From Candidatus Gastranaerophilales bacterium (GTDB lineage Bacteria; Cyanobacteriota; Vampirovibrionia; Gastranaerophilales; Gastranaerophilaceae), in assembly GCA_910587175.1 (NCBI GenBank), contig CAJULH010000063.1, positions 1 through 5,714 on the forward strand: DNA of 5,714 nt, written 5' to 3'. The notes beneath the pieces are model-generated. The model saw only the letters and a program-made list of their open reading frames with translations, was not told where the DNA came from and searched no databases. Position numbers and translations under genes: made by a program. How positions within the stretch are numbered: the stretch's first letter is position 1; each line of letters begins with the position of its first letter. Shown piece by piece: positions 1-5,435 of this stretch.

Positions 1-902
1 TTGAAGAATTGAAAAAGATTAGCATGGATACAAATATGAATTATGATAAAGAAATAGATACCCTTGAAAAGCAGACAGAAGAGTATAAAAAAGAATTGTA
101 CGACAATCTTGAAGCATATCAGAAACTTCAAATTGCAAGGCATCCCCAGCGTCCTAATTTTCTTGATTATATAAACCTTATGACGGAAGATTTTATAGAA
201 CTTCACGGAGACAGAGAAGGTTCTGATGATCGCGCTATAATAGGCGGTATTGCAAAGATAGACGGCAATCCTGTCATGATAATAGGGACGCAAAAGGGAA
301 AAACGACAAAAGAAAATCTTGAGTATAATTTCGGCATGCCGCAACCACAGGGATACAGGAAGGCTCTAAGGCTTTTTGAACACGCTTCAAGGTTTAATCT
401 GCCCATTATCACTCTTGTTGATACAATGGGTGCATATCCGGGTATTAAAGCTGAAGAGACGGGGCAGGGTATTGCAATTGCAGTAAATTTAAAAGAAATG
501 GCAAAACTTGATGTTCCCGTTATTGCGGTAATAACCGGCGAAGGCTGTTCCGGAGGAGCTTTGGGGCTTGCTGTTGCAAACAAAGTGTTAATTTTGGAAC
601 ATGCGTATTATACGGTAATTTCTCCTGAAGGCTGCGCATCAATTCTTTGGCGTGATGCAGCAGAGGCAAAGACTGCAGCCCAGGCGTTAAAAATAACCGG
701 AGATGATCTTTTAAAATTTGATATCGTGGATGAAGTTGTGAAAGAGCCTGTAGGCGGAGCTCATTATGATATTGAACTTATGGCAAAAAACCTTAAAGAA
801 AGCCTTTTAAAGGCGCTCGATGAATATAAAAATATGACTCCGGATGAATTAAAAGAAGACAGATATTCAAAATTCCGCCGTATGGGTGTTTTTGCAGAGT
901 AA
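1..902 (+). CDS. accA: Acetyl-CoA carboxylase carboxyltransferase subunit alpha (5' end outside window)
   Basis: AccA pairs with AccD to form the carboxyltransferase that moves the carboxyl group from carboxybiotin (on AccB) to acetyl-CoA, giving malonyl-CoA, the committed step of cytosolic fatty-acid synthesis. Visible blocks, numbering from the TTG codon at base 9, are ARHPQRP (43-49), GDRE near 67-70, NFGMPQPQGYRKALRL from 107, the oxyanion-type loop GEGCSGGALG (177-186) and ISPEGCASILW (204-214), with EPVGGAH near the C-terminus. The frame stays open to the left edge (bases 3-8 read Glu-Glu). The residues EELKKISMDT before the second in-frame Met align with the E. coli N-terminal helix region, so the true start lies roughly 20 codons upstream and the gene is cut only by the window. 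The catalytic part is complete. The usual GEGG is GEGC here, a variant I recall from some Gram-negative AccA proteins. The next gene follows 59 nt downstream on the same strand. Confidence 0.97.
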   Translation, partial: EELKKISMDTNMNYDKEIDTLEKQTEEYKKELYDNLEAYQKLQIARHPQRPNFLDYINLMTEDFIELHGDREGSDDRAIIGGIAKIDGNPVMIIGTQKGKTTKENLEYNFGMPQPQGYRKALRLFEHASRFNLPIITLVDTMGAYPGIKAEETGQGIAIAVNLKEMAKLDVPVIAVITGEGCSGGALGLAVANKVLILEHAYYTVISPEGCASILWRDAAEAKTAAQALKITGDDLLKFDIVDEVVKEPVGGAHYDIELMAKNLKESLLKALDEYKNMTPDELKEDRYSKFRRMGVFAE

Positions 903-950
903 AAAGCAGTGTATTATTGTTTTTTTAACCCGGATTTAAGAATAAAATTT

Positions 951-955
951 AAGGA
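951..955 (+). promoter_or_regulatory. Ribosome binding site of the PilZ gene
   Basis: AAGGA lies 6 nt before the ATG at 962 and fixes that start. The 59-nt gap after accA has no convincing promoter or terminator: it contains a T-run but no stem before it. Read-through from accA is therefore plausible. Confidence 0.75.
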
Positions 956-961
956 TATATA

Positions 962-1582
962 ATGCAAAACATAATTAAAAACGGCAAAGATTTCAGAATC
1001 ATCCCCGAAAAATTTGAAAGTTCTACAATCTGTAGTATTACAGATTCCACCGATGCTTTTATAGATTTTAATCTTCCTATTGCAAGTGCTGATGAACTAA
1101 GTGATTATATAAAGGGAGACGAAGTTGAAATTTTCGGTTCAAACAACGATGGTCTTATTTATTTTGTAACAAAGATTACGGATAAAGATGGTGCAAAAAT
1201 TACCGTTGAGATGCCAAAATCATATAAAAATATTCAAAGAAGAGAATATTCAAGGGTGGATTTTCATGGCGAACTTTCTTTTGTTGATTACGAAGGTATT
1301 GTCCTTCAAACTGAAGATATCTCCGCCGGAGGGTTGAAATTTATTTCAAGTATGCCACTTGAAGAACATTTAGAGTATAATATAAATATTGGTTTATCCA
1401 ATAATTTAACCATTAAGTGCACAATGCAGCCCATACGTATTCAGCAGGTTGATTTTAAAGGTAAAAATGTCTGGTCGGTTTCAGGCAAATTTAAAAATAT
1501 TGAAAGTATAGACAGGATTGCCCTTGTCCAATATTCATTCAGGAGTATGACGGAAGCCGAAAATATGGGCGGCGAGAAATAG
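962..1582 (+). CDS. PilZ-domain c-di-GMP-binding protein, YcgR-like
   Basis: Predicted cytosolic receptor for cyclic-di-GMP, 206 residues. The first 90 or so residues form a beta-rich N-terminal domain of the YcgR-N type. The C-terminal half is a PilZ domain with both ligand motifs intact: the RxxxR switch R94-E-Y-S-R98 (inside QRREYSRVDF) and D119-I-S-A-G-G124, matching D/NxSxxG. c-di-GMP binding is therefore expected. In the family, YcgR-like proteins act as flagellar brakes or alter motility and envelope functions; nothing here identifies the partner. There is no signal peptide or membrane segment. The gene sits 59 nt after accA and 22 nt before a histidine kinase whose cognate regulator carries an HD-GYP domain, so reader and likely eraser of c-di-GMP are encoded together. 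The PilZ assignment is firm; the physiological output is unknown. Confidence 0.9.
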   Translation: MQNIIKNGKDFRIIPEKFESSTICSITDSTDAFIDFNLPIASADELSDYIKGDEVEIFGSNNDGLIYFVTKITDKDGAKITVEMPKSYKNIQRREYSRVDFHGELSFVDYEGIVLQTEDISAGGLKFISSMPLEEHLEYNINIGLSNNLTIKCTMQPIRIQQVDFKGKNVWSVSGKFKNIESIDRIALVQYSFRSMTEAENMGGEK

Positions 1583-1594
1583 AAAATATACCGT

Positions 1595-1598
1595 GGAG
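1595..1598 (+). promoter_or_regulatory. Shine-Dalgarno that decides the kinase start
   Basis: GGAG sits 6 nt before the ATG at 1605. An in-frame GTG at 1593 overlaps this GGAG and has no Shine-Dalgarno of its own (upstream is AGAAAATATACC), so ATG 1605 is the better start and shortens the protein by four residues. Confidence 0.7.
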
Positions 1599-1604
1599 TA
1601 TGCT

Positions 1605-3278
1605 ATGGACAAGACAGGTCTTTCCCTTAAACCCAAATTACTGAAAAAAGAGATTAAAATCGGTTCATATTTTGCGTTTTTGACCAGTGTATTAATTGCT
1701 GCAATTGTAATTTTAACCGTTGGTTATGTATTAAAGTTCGTAAGGAATATTTCATCAGATTACAGCAATAATATAAGAAACCTCAACTACGTAGTTTCCT
1801 CGTTGGTGTTTCAGTCCTTTTCTGATTCTTATAATGACCGCAGGGATTTTACGAAGGTAGATAAAATTGCAGCAACCCTTAAGACAAACGGAATGCTTGC
1901 ATATGCATATGCATACAGTGTAGAGGATGATTCCCATAAAAACAGGATAATATGGTCAACAGAGAAAACCTTGCAAGGTAAACATGCATTTGATGCTAAT
2001 AAGATTTTGCATGATGAAATAAATGAAATAGAAGAAGTTCAGGAAATACAGGGCGCAACAGACCATTACAATATGACTATAGGTCTTACCCAGGGCAAGC
2101 TTCAAAACAACAATATTCATATAATGCTTGATAATATGAAGATTTTTGTGCTTGTACTTTTGTTTTTCGGACTTCTTGCAAGTGCTATGATGAGCCGCAT
2201 CATAAACAGCCCGCTTGTCCGTTTGACTAAAGGTGTTAAAGAATTTGCAGGAGGAAACTTTAACTACAGATTAAAAAGGACAAAGTTCGGTGAAATAAAT
2301 GAGCTTGTTCAGGCATACAATAATATGGCATCCCAGCTTTTGGAATTATACACATCTTTGGAACAAAAGGTGCAGGAGAGAACGCTTGAACTTGAGAAAG
2401 CAAACAGCGAATTAAAAGAAGCCCAGGCTATGATGGTGCATTCTGAAAAGATGCGTTCTCTTGGTGAATTGGTTGCAGGTATCGCTCATGAAATCAACAA
2501 TCCGATAAATTTTATTTACGGAAACATTATGATTTTAGAGAAATACACAAAAGATATGTTTGATTTGATTGAAAAGTATGCAGAAAATGATGATATTCTT
2601 CCGCCTGAAAAAAGGGTTGAAATTGAAAAATTAAAAGAAGAAATTGACATAGAATTTTTAAAAGACGATATTAAAGAATTAATCCGCTCCTGCATTGAAG
2701 GAACAGAGAGAACAAAAAATATAATTTTGGATTTAAAGAATTTCTCAAGGATGGAAGAGATGGTTATGACCCAGTTTGACATTCCGAAAGAAATTGATAC
2801 AACGTTGAATATCTTAAATAATAAATACAAAAACAGAATTACGGTTCATAAAAATTATGAAGAAAATCTGCCTAAAATTGAGGCTTACGGTGGACAGATA
2901 AACCAGGTATTCATGAATATTCTTGATAATGCAGCAGCAGCTATTGAGGGTACCGGTGATGTGTTTATAAATGTAAAAAAAGCCGGTGAGAATGTTGAAA
3001 TTGAGTTTAAAGATACAGGAAAAGGCATTAAAAAAGAAAATCTTTCAAAGGTTTTTGACCCGTTTTTTACAACAAAGCCGGTAGGACAAGGAACAGGTCT
3101 TGGAATGTCTATAAGCTACAGGGTTATACAAAATCATTACGGTACAATTTCTGTTGAATCAGAGCTTGGGCAGGGTGCATCATTTAAAATCATTCTTCCT
3201 ATTAATCATCCTGCAAAAAATGAAGATGCTGCACAGGCAATTTTAAATGATGAAAAGATTAAACAGGTTGAAGCATAA
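1605..3278 (+). CDS. Membrane-bound sensor histidine kinase (HAMP, HisKA, HATPase_c), cyanobacterial type
   Basis: Inner-membrane sensor kinase of 557 residues that should autophosphorylate and pass phosphate to the regulator encoded next. From ATG 1605: a basic N-terminus, TM1 about 20-46, an extracytoplasmic sensor of about 130 residues with no recognised fold (possibly Cache-like), TM2 about 179-196, HAMP about 197-250, and a coiled coil (LEQKVQERTLELEKANSELK) leading to the DHp. The H-box is HEINNP with phospho-acceptor His295. About 50 charged residues separate it from the second DHp helix, as in many cyanobacterial kinases. The ATPase domain is complete: N-box NQVFMNILDNAAAAI (Asn438), G1 DTGKGIKKENLSKVFDPFF (Asp470), G2 GQGTGLGMS (494-502). 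No receiver or PAS domain is visible. The regulator follows after 21 nt. The input signal cannot be read from the sequence. Confidence 0.95.
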   Translation: MDKTGLSLKPKLLKKEIKIGSYFAFLTSVLIAAIVILTVGYVLKFVRNISSDYSNNIRNLNYVVSSLVFQSFSDSYNDRRDFTKVDKIAATLKTNGMLAYAYAYSVEDDSHKNRIIWSTEKTLQGKHAFDANKILHDEINEIEEVQEIQGATDHYNMTIGLTQGKLQNNNIHIMLDNMKIFVLVLLFFGLLASAMMSRIINSPLVRLTKGVKEFAGGNFNYRLKRTKFGEINELVQAYNNMASQLLELYTSLEQKVQERTLELEKANSELKEAQAMMVHSEKMRSLGELVAGIAHEINNPINFIYGNIMILEKYTKDMFDLIEKYAENDDILPPEKRVEIEKLKEEIDIEFLKDDIKELIRSCIEGTERTKNIILDLKNFSRMEEMVMTQFDIPKEIDTTLNILNNKYKNRITVHKNYEENLPKIEAYGGQINQVFMNILDNAAAAIEGTGDVFINVKKAGENVEIEFKDTGKGIKKENLSKVFDPFFTTKPVGQGTGLGMSISYRVIQNHYGTISVESELGQGASFKIILPINHPAKNEDAAQAILNDEKIKQVEA

Positions 3279-3287
3279 AGAGGCTTA

Positions 3288-3292
3288 AAGGA
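3288..3292 (+). promoter_or_regulatory. Ribosome binding site of the response regulator
   Basis: AAGGA lies 7 nt before ATG 3300. The gap from the kinase stop is only 21 nt, consistent with a shared transcript. Confidence 0.75.
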
Positions 3293-3299
3293 AATTGAA

Positions 3300-4337
3300 A
3301 TGGCAAAGTACAGAATATTAATAGTGGATGATGAGCCTGACAACCTGCAGCTTTTATACAGAACCTTGAGGGGAAAATATGAAATAGTAAAAGCAAACAG
3401 TCCCCAGGAAGCGCTTGAATGTTTAAAAGACGGTGATTATCAGTGTATTATTTCAGACCATAAAATGCCCGGTATGGACGGGGTTGAATTTTTAAAACTT
3501 TCATCCAATACCCACCCGAATGCTATGAGGCTTCTTGTTACGGCATATTCCGATGTGAAGATTTTGATTGATGCCATTAACTATGCAAAGATTTACCGCT
3601 ACATAAAAAAGCCCTATGTGCCTGATGAACTTTTGCACATTGTGGAAGCAAGCCTTGAATATTATCAATTAAAAGTGGACAATGAACTTTTAATTTCAGA
3701 TTTAAAAGAATTATTCTCAGGCACTATAAAAGCAATTATAGAAGCGCTTGATGCGAAAGATTCTTTTACTTTGGGCAGGTCTCGCCGCGTGGCTTTTTAT
3801 TCTGCCAAAATGGTTGAATTCTTAAATTTGGATAAATCCCAGGCCGGCATAATTGAGCTTGCAGGGCTTTTGCATGATATAGGAATGATTGGGGTTGCAG
3901 AAGATATTTTAAACAAGACCCAAAAACTTACTCCGGAAGAATTTGAAGAGATTAAAAAACACGTGCATCATTCTGTTAAAATATTGGAAGATATTAAACA
4001 ACTGTACGATGTTATTGAAGTGATTAAATACCACCATGAATATTATGATGGTAACGGTTATCCTTTTGGTAAAAAAGGTGAAGATATTCCATTGGGCTCA
4101 AGAATTATAGCCATAGCAGATGCTTTTGACAGTATGGTCTCAGACAGAGCATACAGACAGGGTTTAAGTCATGAGGAAGCTTTAAGGCTTATAGAAGAGA
4201 AGGCAGGGAGTCAGTTTGACCCGAAATTAATCGATGTGTTTAAATCCATTCTACCTGCAGCTTCAGCCGAAATAAAGGAATACGAAGAAAAACAAAGCCT
4301 GAAGATGGCAGCAGACAAGGCACAAGGCGCATTATAA
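3300..4337 (+). CDS. Response regulator with HD-GYP output domain (RpfG-like putative c-di-GMP phosphodiesterase)
   Basis: A 345-residue cytosolic regulator, presumed partner of the kinase upstream. The receiver domain (about 4-122) has the acidic pair Asp10/Asp11, phospho-acceptor Asp53 (ISDHKMPGMDG), Thr81 and Lys104 (YIKKPY). A helical linker (about 123-145) leads to an HD-GYP domain (about 146-320) with HD at His192-Asp193, His221, His245-His246, the signature DGNGYP (250-255) and Asp274 (IADAFD). This family hydrolyses c-di-GMP to pGpG or GMP. The N-terminal metal-ligand segment is altered: where RpfG-like proteins have ExxxH and others YTAGH, this reads FTLGR, so Phe156 and Arg160 replace the Glu/His ligands. 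The HPxxG segment reads HVHHS. Six ligands remain, so a two-metal active enzyme is possible, but reduced activity or a sensory role cannot be excluded. The C-terminal 25 residues are charged and probably flexible. The next gene starts 21 nt downstream. Confidence 0.95.
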   Translation: MAKYRILIVDDEPDNLQLLYRTLRGKYEIVKANSPQEALECLKDGDYQCIISDHKMPGMDGVEFLKLSSNTHPNAMRLLVTAYSDVKILIDAINYAKIYRYIKKPYVPDELLHIVEASLEYYQLKVDNELLISDLKELFSGTIKAIIEALDAKDSFTLGRSRRVAFYSAKMVEFLNLDKSQAGIIELAGLLHDIGMIGVAEDILNKTQKLTPEEFEEIKKHVHHSVKILEDIKQLYDVIEVIKYHHEYYDGNGYPFGKKGEDIPLGSRIIAIADAFDSMVSDRAYRQGLSHEEALRLIEEKAGSQFDPKLIDVFKSILPAASAEIKEYEEKQSLKMAADKAQGAL

Positions 4338-4344
4338 ACAAGAC

Positions 4345-4350
4345 AGGGGA
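4345..4350 (+). promoter_or_regulatory. Shine-Dalgarno supporting a TTG start
   Basis: AGGGGA ends 8 nt before the TTG at 4359. No ATG or GTG lies in frame nearby that would retain the conserved beta-strand before the P-loop, so TTG is taken as the start codon of the P-loop NTPase. Confidence 0.65.
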
Positions 4351-4358
4351 AGCAGATT

Positions 4359-5054
4359 TTGAGCGAAGATAATTTAAAAAGGACGGTTGAAGTATTTACA
4401 GGTGCATATGCAAGCGGCAAAAGCGAAAGTGCACTAAACCGTGCACTTCAATATGCAAGGTGCGGGAAAGACATTACACTGGTAGATTTGGATACGGTAG
4501 AGCCTGCATACTGTCTTCGCCCGATTGTTGAAGATTTAAAAGAAAAGGGTATTTCAATCATTGCACAGACTGATTACTTTGGTCTTGGCGAGGCCGGAAG
4601 CTATGTTACGGCAGAGCAGATAAATTGTCTTTCAAAAAACGGCGATATGATAATTGATGTGGGCTATGGTGCTTCCGGGCTTGATATTTTAGATATTTTA
4701 AATAATATCGAAGAAGAAAAAGATTTAAGAATTTATCTTGTTGTAAATACATCAAAGTTTGAGACAAGAGATAAGGCAAGCATTTTAGAATATATCGATT
4801 TTTCATCAGGTCTAAATAAGAAGCCCTGGAAAAAGTTTTCAGGCTTTATTTCAAACACACATCTTTCTGATGAAACTACAAAAGAAGATATCATAAGAGG
4901 GTATGATAAATTAAAAGAGGTTTCAGGTGAAACAGGAATACCTATTGTAGCTATTGGTGCAGATGAAAAATTTATGTCTGAATTTCCGGATGGAGAATAT
5001 GACAGGGTTCCTGTGTGGTTTTATACACGCTATATGCCAAAAGCACTGTGGTAA
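4359..5054 (+). CDS. SIMIBI-type P-loop NTPase of unknown function
   Basis: A soluble 231-residue nucleotide-binding protein. Residues 8-22 form a beta-strand plus Walker A, VEVFTGAYASGKSE, with Lys21-Ser22. Asp43/Asp45 in TLVDLDTVEPAYCLRP act as a switch-I-like element, Asp100 in MIIDVGYG is the Walker B, and ISNTHL (164-169) occupies the place of a base-recognition loop. This layout resembles MinD/Mrp/CooC-like SIMIBI ATPases and a conserved but uncharacterised Clostridia-type group with DLDxVNPYFR and NTHL motifs, as I recall it. The signature lysine of the deviant Walker A (KGGxxK) is absent, as position 16 is Ala. There is no membrane segment and no obvious CxxC metal site. It begins with TTG 21 nt after the HD-GYP regulator and is the last gene of the run, so it is probably co-transcribed, but no link to c-di-GMP signalling can be shown. 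The P-loop assignment is sure; the function is unknown. Confidence 0.85.
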   Translation: MSEDNLKRTVEVFTGAYASGKSESALNRALQYARCGKDITLVDLDTVEPAYCLRPIVEDLKEKGISIIAQTDYFGLGEAGSYVTAEQINCLSKNGDMIIDVGYGASGLDILDILNNIEEEKDLRIYLVVNTSKFETRDKASILEYIDFSSGLNKKPWKKFSGFISNTHLSDETTKEDIIRGYDKLKEVSGETGIPIVAIGADEKFMSEFPDGEYDRVPVWFYTRYMPKALW

Positions 5055-5130
5055 ATATTTTAGTTTCTATGCTACATTGAGTCTTGCATTTTTGTTAAGC
5101 CGGCATACACCCAATATGCTGTGAACTTTG

Positions 5131-5142
5131 GCAACATGTTGC
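5131..5142. promoter_or_regulatory. 12-bp perfect palindrome overlapping a -35 box (candidate operator)
   Basis: GCAACATGTTGC reads the same on both strands, and after one mismatch two further flanking pairs match (TT/AA). Its right end shares TTGC with the -35 hexamer TTGCAA (5139-5144) of the + strand promoter. A dimeric repressor bound here would block that promoter. No second copy was seen in the window, so operator function is inference. Confidence 0.4.
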
Positions 5143-5166
5143 AAATATTGAAAACCGGGTTATAAT
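5139..5166 (+). promoter_or_regulatory. Sigma-70-type promoter for a short + strand RNA
   Basis: The -35 hexamer TTGCAA (5139-5144), a 16-nt spacer and a consensus -10 TATAAT (5161-5166) predict a start near 5172-5174. No credible coding region begins downstream on the + strand. Instead there are two strong hairpins and a terminator-like end at about 5280, so the promoter most likely makes a small RNA antisense to the 33-codon ORF on the - strand. Confidence 0.55.
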
Positions 5167-5183
5167 AATAAAAGCAGTTGAGC

Positions 5184-5215
5184 TTTAACGGAGTTTTTGG
5201 TTTAGCTCTGTTAAA
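5184..5215 (+). repeat. Stem-loop 1 of the candidate small RNA
   Basis: Inverted repeat with arms 5184-5193 and 5206-5215, loop 5194-5205 (TTTTTGGTTTAG). All ten positions pair in + strand RNA, one as G-U; on the - strand the same site is an A-C mismatch. An alternative, shorter pairing GAGCT/AGCTC (5180-5184 with 5204-5208) competes with it. Confidence 0.65.
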
Positions 5216-5236
5216 TTTTAACCTTGACTGTATCTT

Positions 5237-5338
5237 CTATTTAGATACTAGCACTATGATTGCAAGCATTAGTGCTAGTTTTGTATTGTCAAAGTCAATA
5301 AACGTTAACAATAAAACTAACAAAAATTTTGCTTTCAT
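5237..5338 (-). CDS. Small hydrophobic peptide, 33 aa, candidate type I toxin
   Basis: No known family is recognised. The peptide opens MKAKFLLVLLLTFIDFDNTK and ends LALMLAIIVLVSK. It has a basic N-terminus, two hydrophobic runs (about 5-14 and 21-31), a polar DFDNTK break between them, and a terminal lysine. This suggests a membrane-active or membrane-inserted peptide. The strongest argument that it is translated is its ribosome site: GGGGAGGTGA ends 6 nt before the ATG and gives an eight-base match to the 16S tail, far stronger than at any larger gene here. It has its own candidate promoter and a leader of about 90 nt, and its 3' half is overlapped by a + strand RNA with a consensus promoter. 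Small size, hydrophobicity, strong Shine-Dalgarno, structured leader and convergent antisense RNA together fit type I toxins (TxpA, BsrG, Fst as layout analogues, not homologues). A leader peptide or a chance ORF remains possible. Overproduction toxicity is untested. Confidence 0.6.
   Translation of the reverse strand: MKAKFLLVLLLTFIDFDNTKLALMLAIIVLVSK
5247..5283 (+). terminator. Probable intrinsic terminator of the + strand small RNA
   Basis: Perfect 10-bp inverted repeat ACTAGCACTA (5247-5256) and TAGTGCTAGT (5270-5279), with two or three further pairs possible inside across a one-base bulge. TTTG and a T-rich stretch follow on the + strand. On the - strand the hairpin is followed by ATCTAAATAG, a poor terminator tail, so direction is +. 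The U-tract is short, so efficiency is uncertain. The hairpin lies wholly inside the coding sequence of the small - strand ORF. Confidence 0.55.
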
Positions 5339-5344
5339 AAGCTG

Positions 5345-5354
5345 TCACCTCCCC
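5345..5354 (-). promoter_or_regulatory. Very strong Shine-Dalgarno of the 33-aa ORF
   Basis: Read on the - strand, GGGGAGGTGA contains GGAGGTGA, an eight-base match to the anti-Shine-Dalgarno, with 6 nt to the ATG at 5338. The distal G at 5352 and the Gs at 5353-5354 also take part in a leader hairpin (5352-5392), so access may be modulated. Confidence 0.75.
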
Positions 5355-5392
5355 TCTTTGGAAGTGTCCGTTTAAATTGGCGTGCCAAAGGG
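5352..5392 (-). promoter_or_regulatory. Leader hairpin abutting the Shine-Dalgarno of the small ORF
   Basis: In the - strand leader, CCCTTTGG (from 5392 to 5385) can pair with CCAAAGAGGG (5361 to 5352), eight pairs with one bulged A at 5355. The pairing takes in the Gs at the upstream edge of the Shine-Dalgarno. Partial sequestration of the ribosome site is common in type I toxin mRNAs. A second candidate, CACCTT (5417 to 5412) with GAGGTG (5351 to 5346), would cover the core and includes one G-U pair. Neither has been folded by computation. Confidence 0.4.
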
Positions 5393-5435
5393 TTTGGTTG
5401 ATGGTTTTTGTCAAGGTGCTCAAACTGCTGTTTCT

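Larger units (their letters stand above)
5173..5284 (+). ncRNA. Candidate antisense small RNA (type I antitoxin-like), about 110 nt
   Basis: The predicted transcript runs from the TATAAT promoter to the hairpin plus T-tract at 5247-5283. Stem-loop 1 pairs 5184-5193 (TTTAACGGAG) with 5206-5215 (CTCTGTTAAA), ten pairs including one G-U, around a 12-nt loop that contains UUGG, a YUNR-like U-turn motif. The G-U pair becomes an A-C mismatch in the opposite transcript, so the fold favours + strand RNA. A small stem pairs 5230-5235 with 5243-5248, competing at its edge with the terminator stem. From 5237 onward the RNA is perfectly complementary to the stop codon and last 15 or so codons of the small - strand ORF, and it covers that ORF's presumed 3' UTR. 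This resembles 3'-overlapping antitoxin RNAs such as RatA and SR4. Transcription is inferred from sequence only. Confidence 0.45.

Noticed and set aside
9..26. TTG at 9 or ATG at 24 as the real start of accA
   Set aside because: No Shine-Dalgarno lies before either, the frame is open to the window edge, and the upstream residues fit the family's N-terminal helix, so the gene is cut by the window.
203..583. 126-codon open frame on the - strand
   Set aside because: It lies wholly inside accA in antisense, with no ribosome site and low-complexity composition. The same holds for the - strand frames at 1755-1937, 2516-2830, 4211-4420 and 4606-4806.
1593..1595. GTG as start of the histidine kinase
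   Set aside because: It overlaps the GGAG that serves ATG 1605 and has no ribosome site of its own.
1896..1918. GCATAT-type tandem repeat within the kinase gene
   Set aside because: It only encodes Ala-Tyr-Ala-Tyr-Ala-Tyr in frame in the sensor domain. It is too short and not interrupted enough to suggest a contingency locus.
5066..5095. Possible terminator of the five-gene run (ATGC/GCAT before TTTTT)
   Set aside because: The stem has only four base pairs and a long loop, too weak to call.
5178..5375. 65-codon + strand open frame starting at TTG
   Set aside because: It has no ribosome site, runs through two strong hairpins and lies opposite the small - strand ORF that has a near-perfect Shine-Dalgarno. 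It is a shadow.
5409..5414. Perfect TTGACA on the - strand in the leader of the small ORF
   Set aside because: No -10-like hexamer lies at 15-19 nt spacing; that position is C+G-rich CCTTTG. It is probably just leader sequence.
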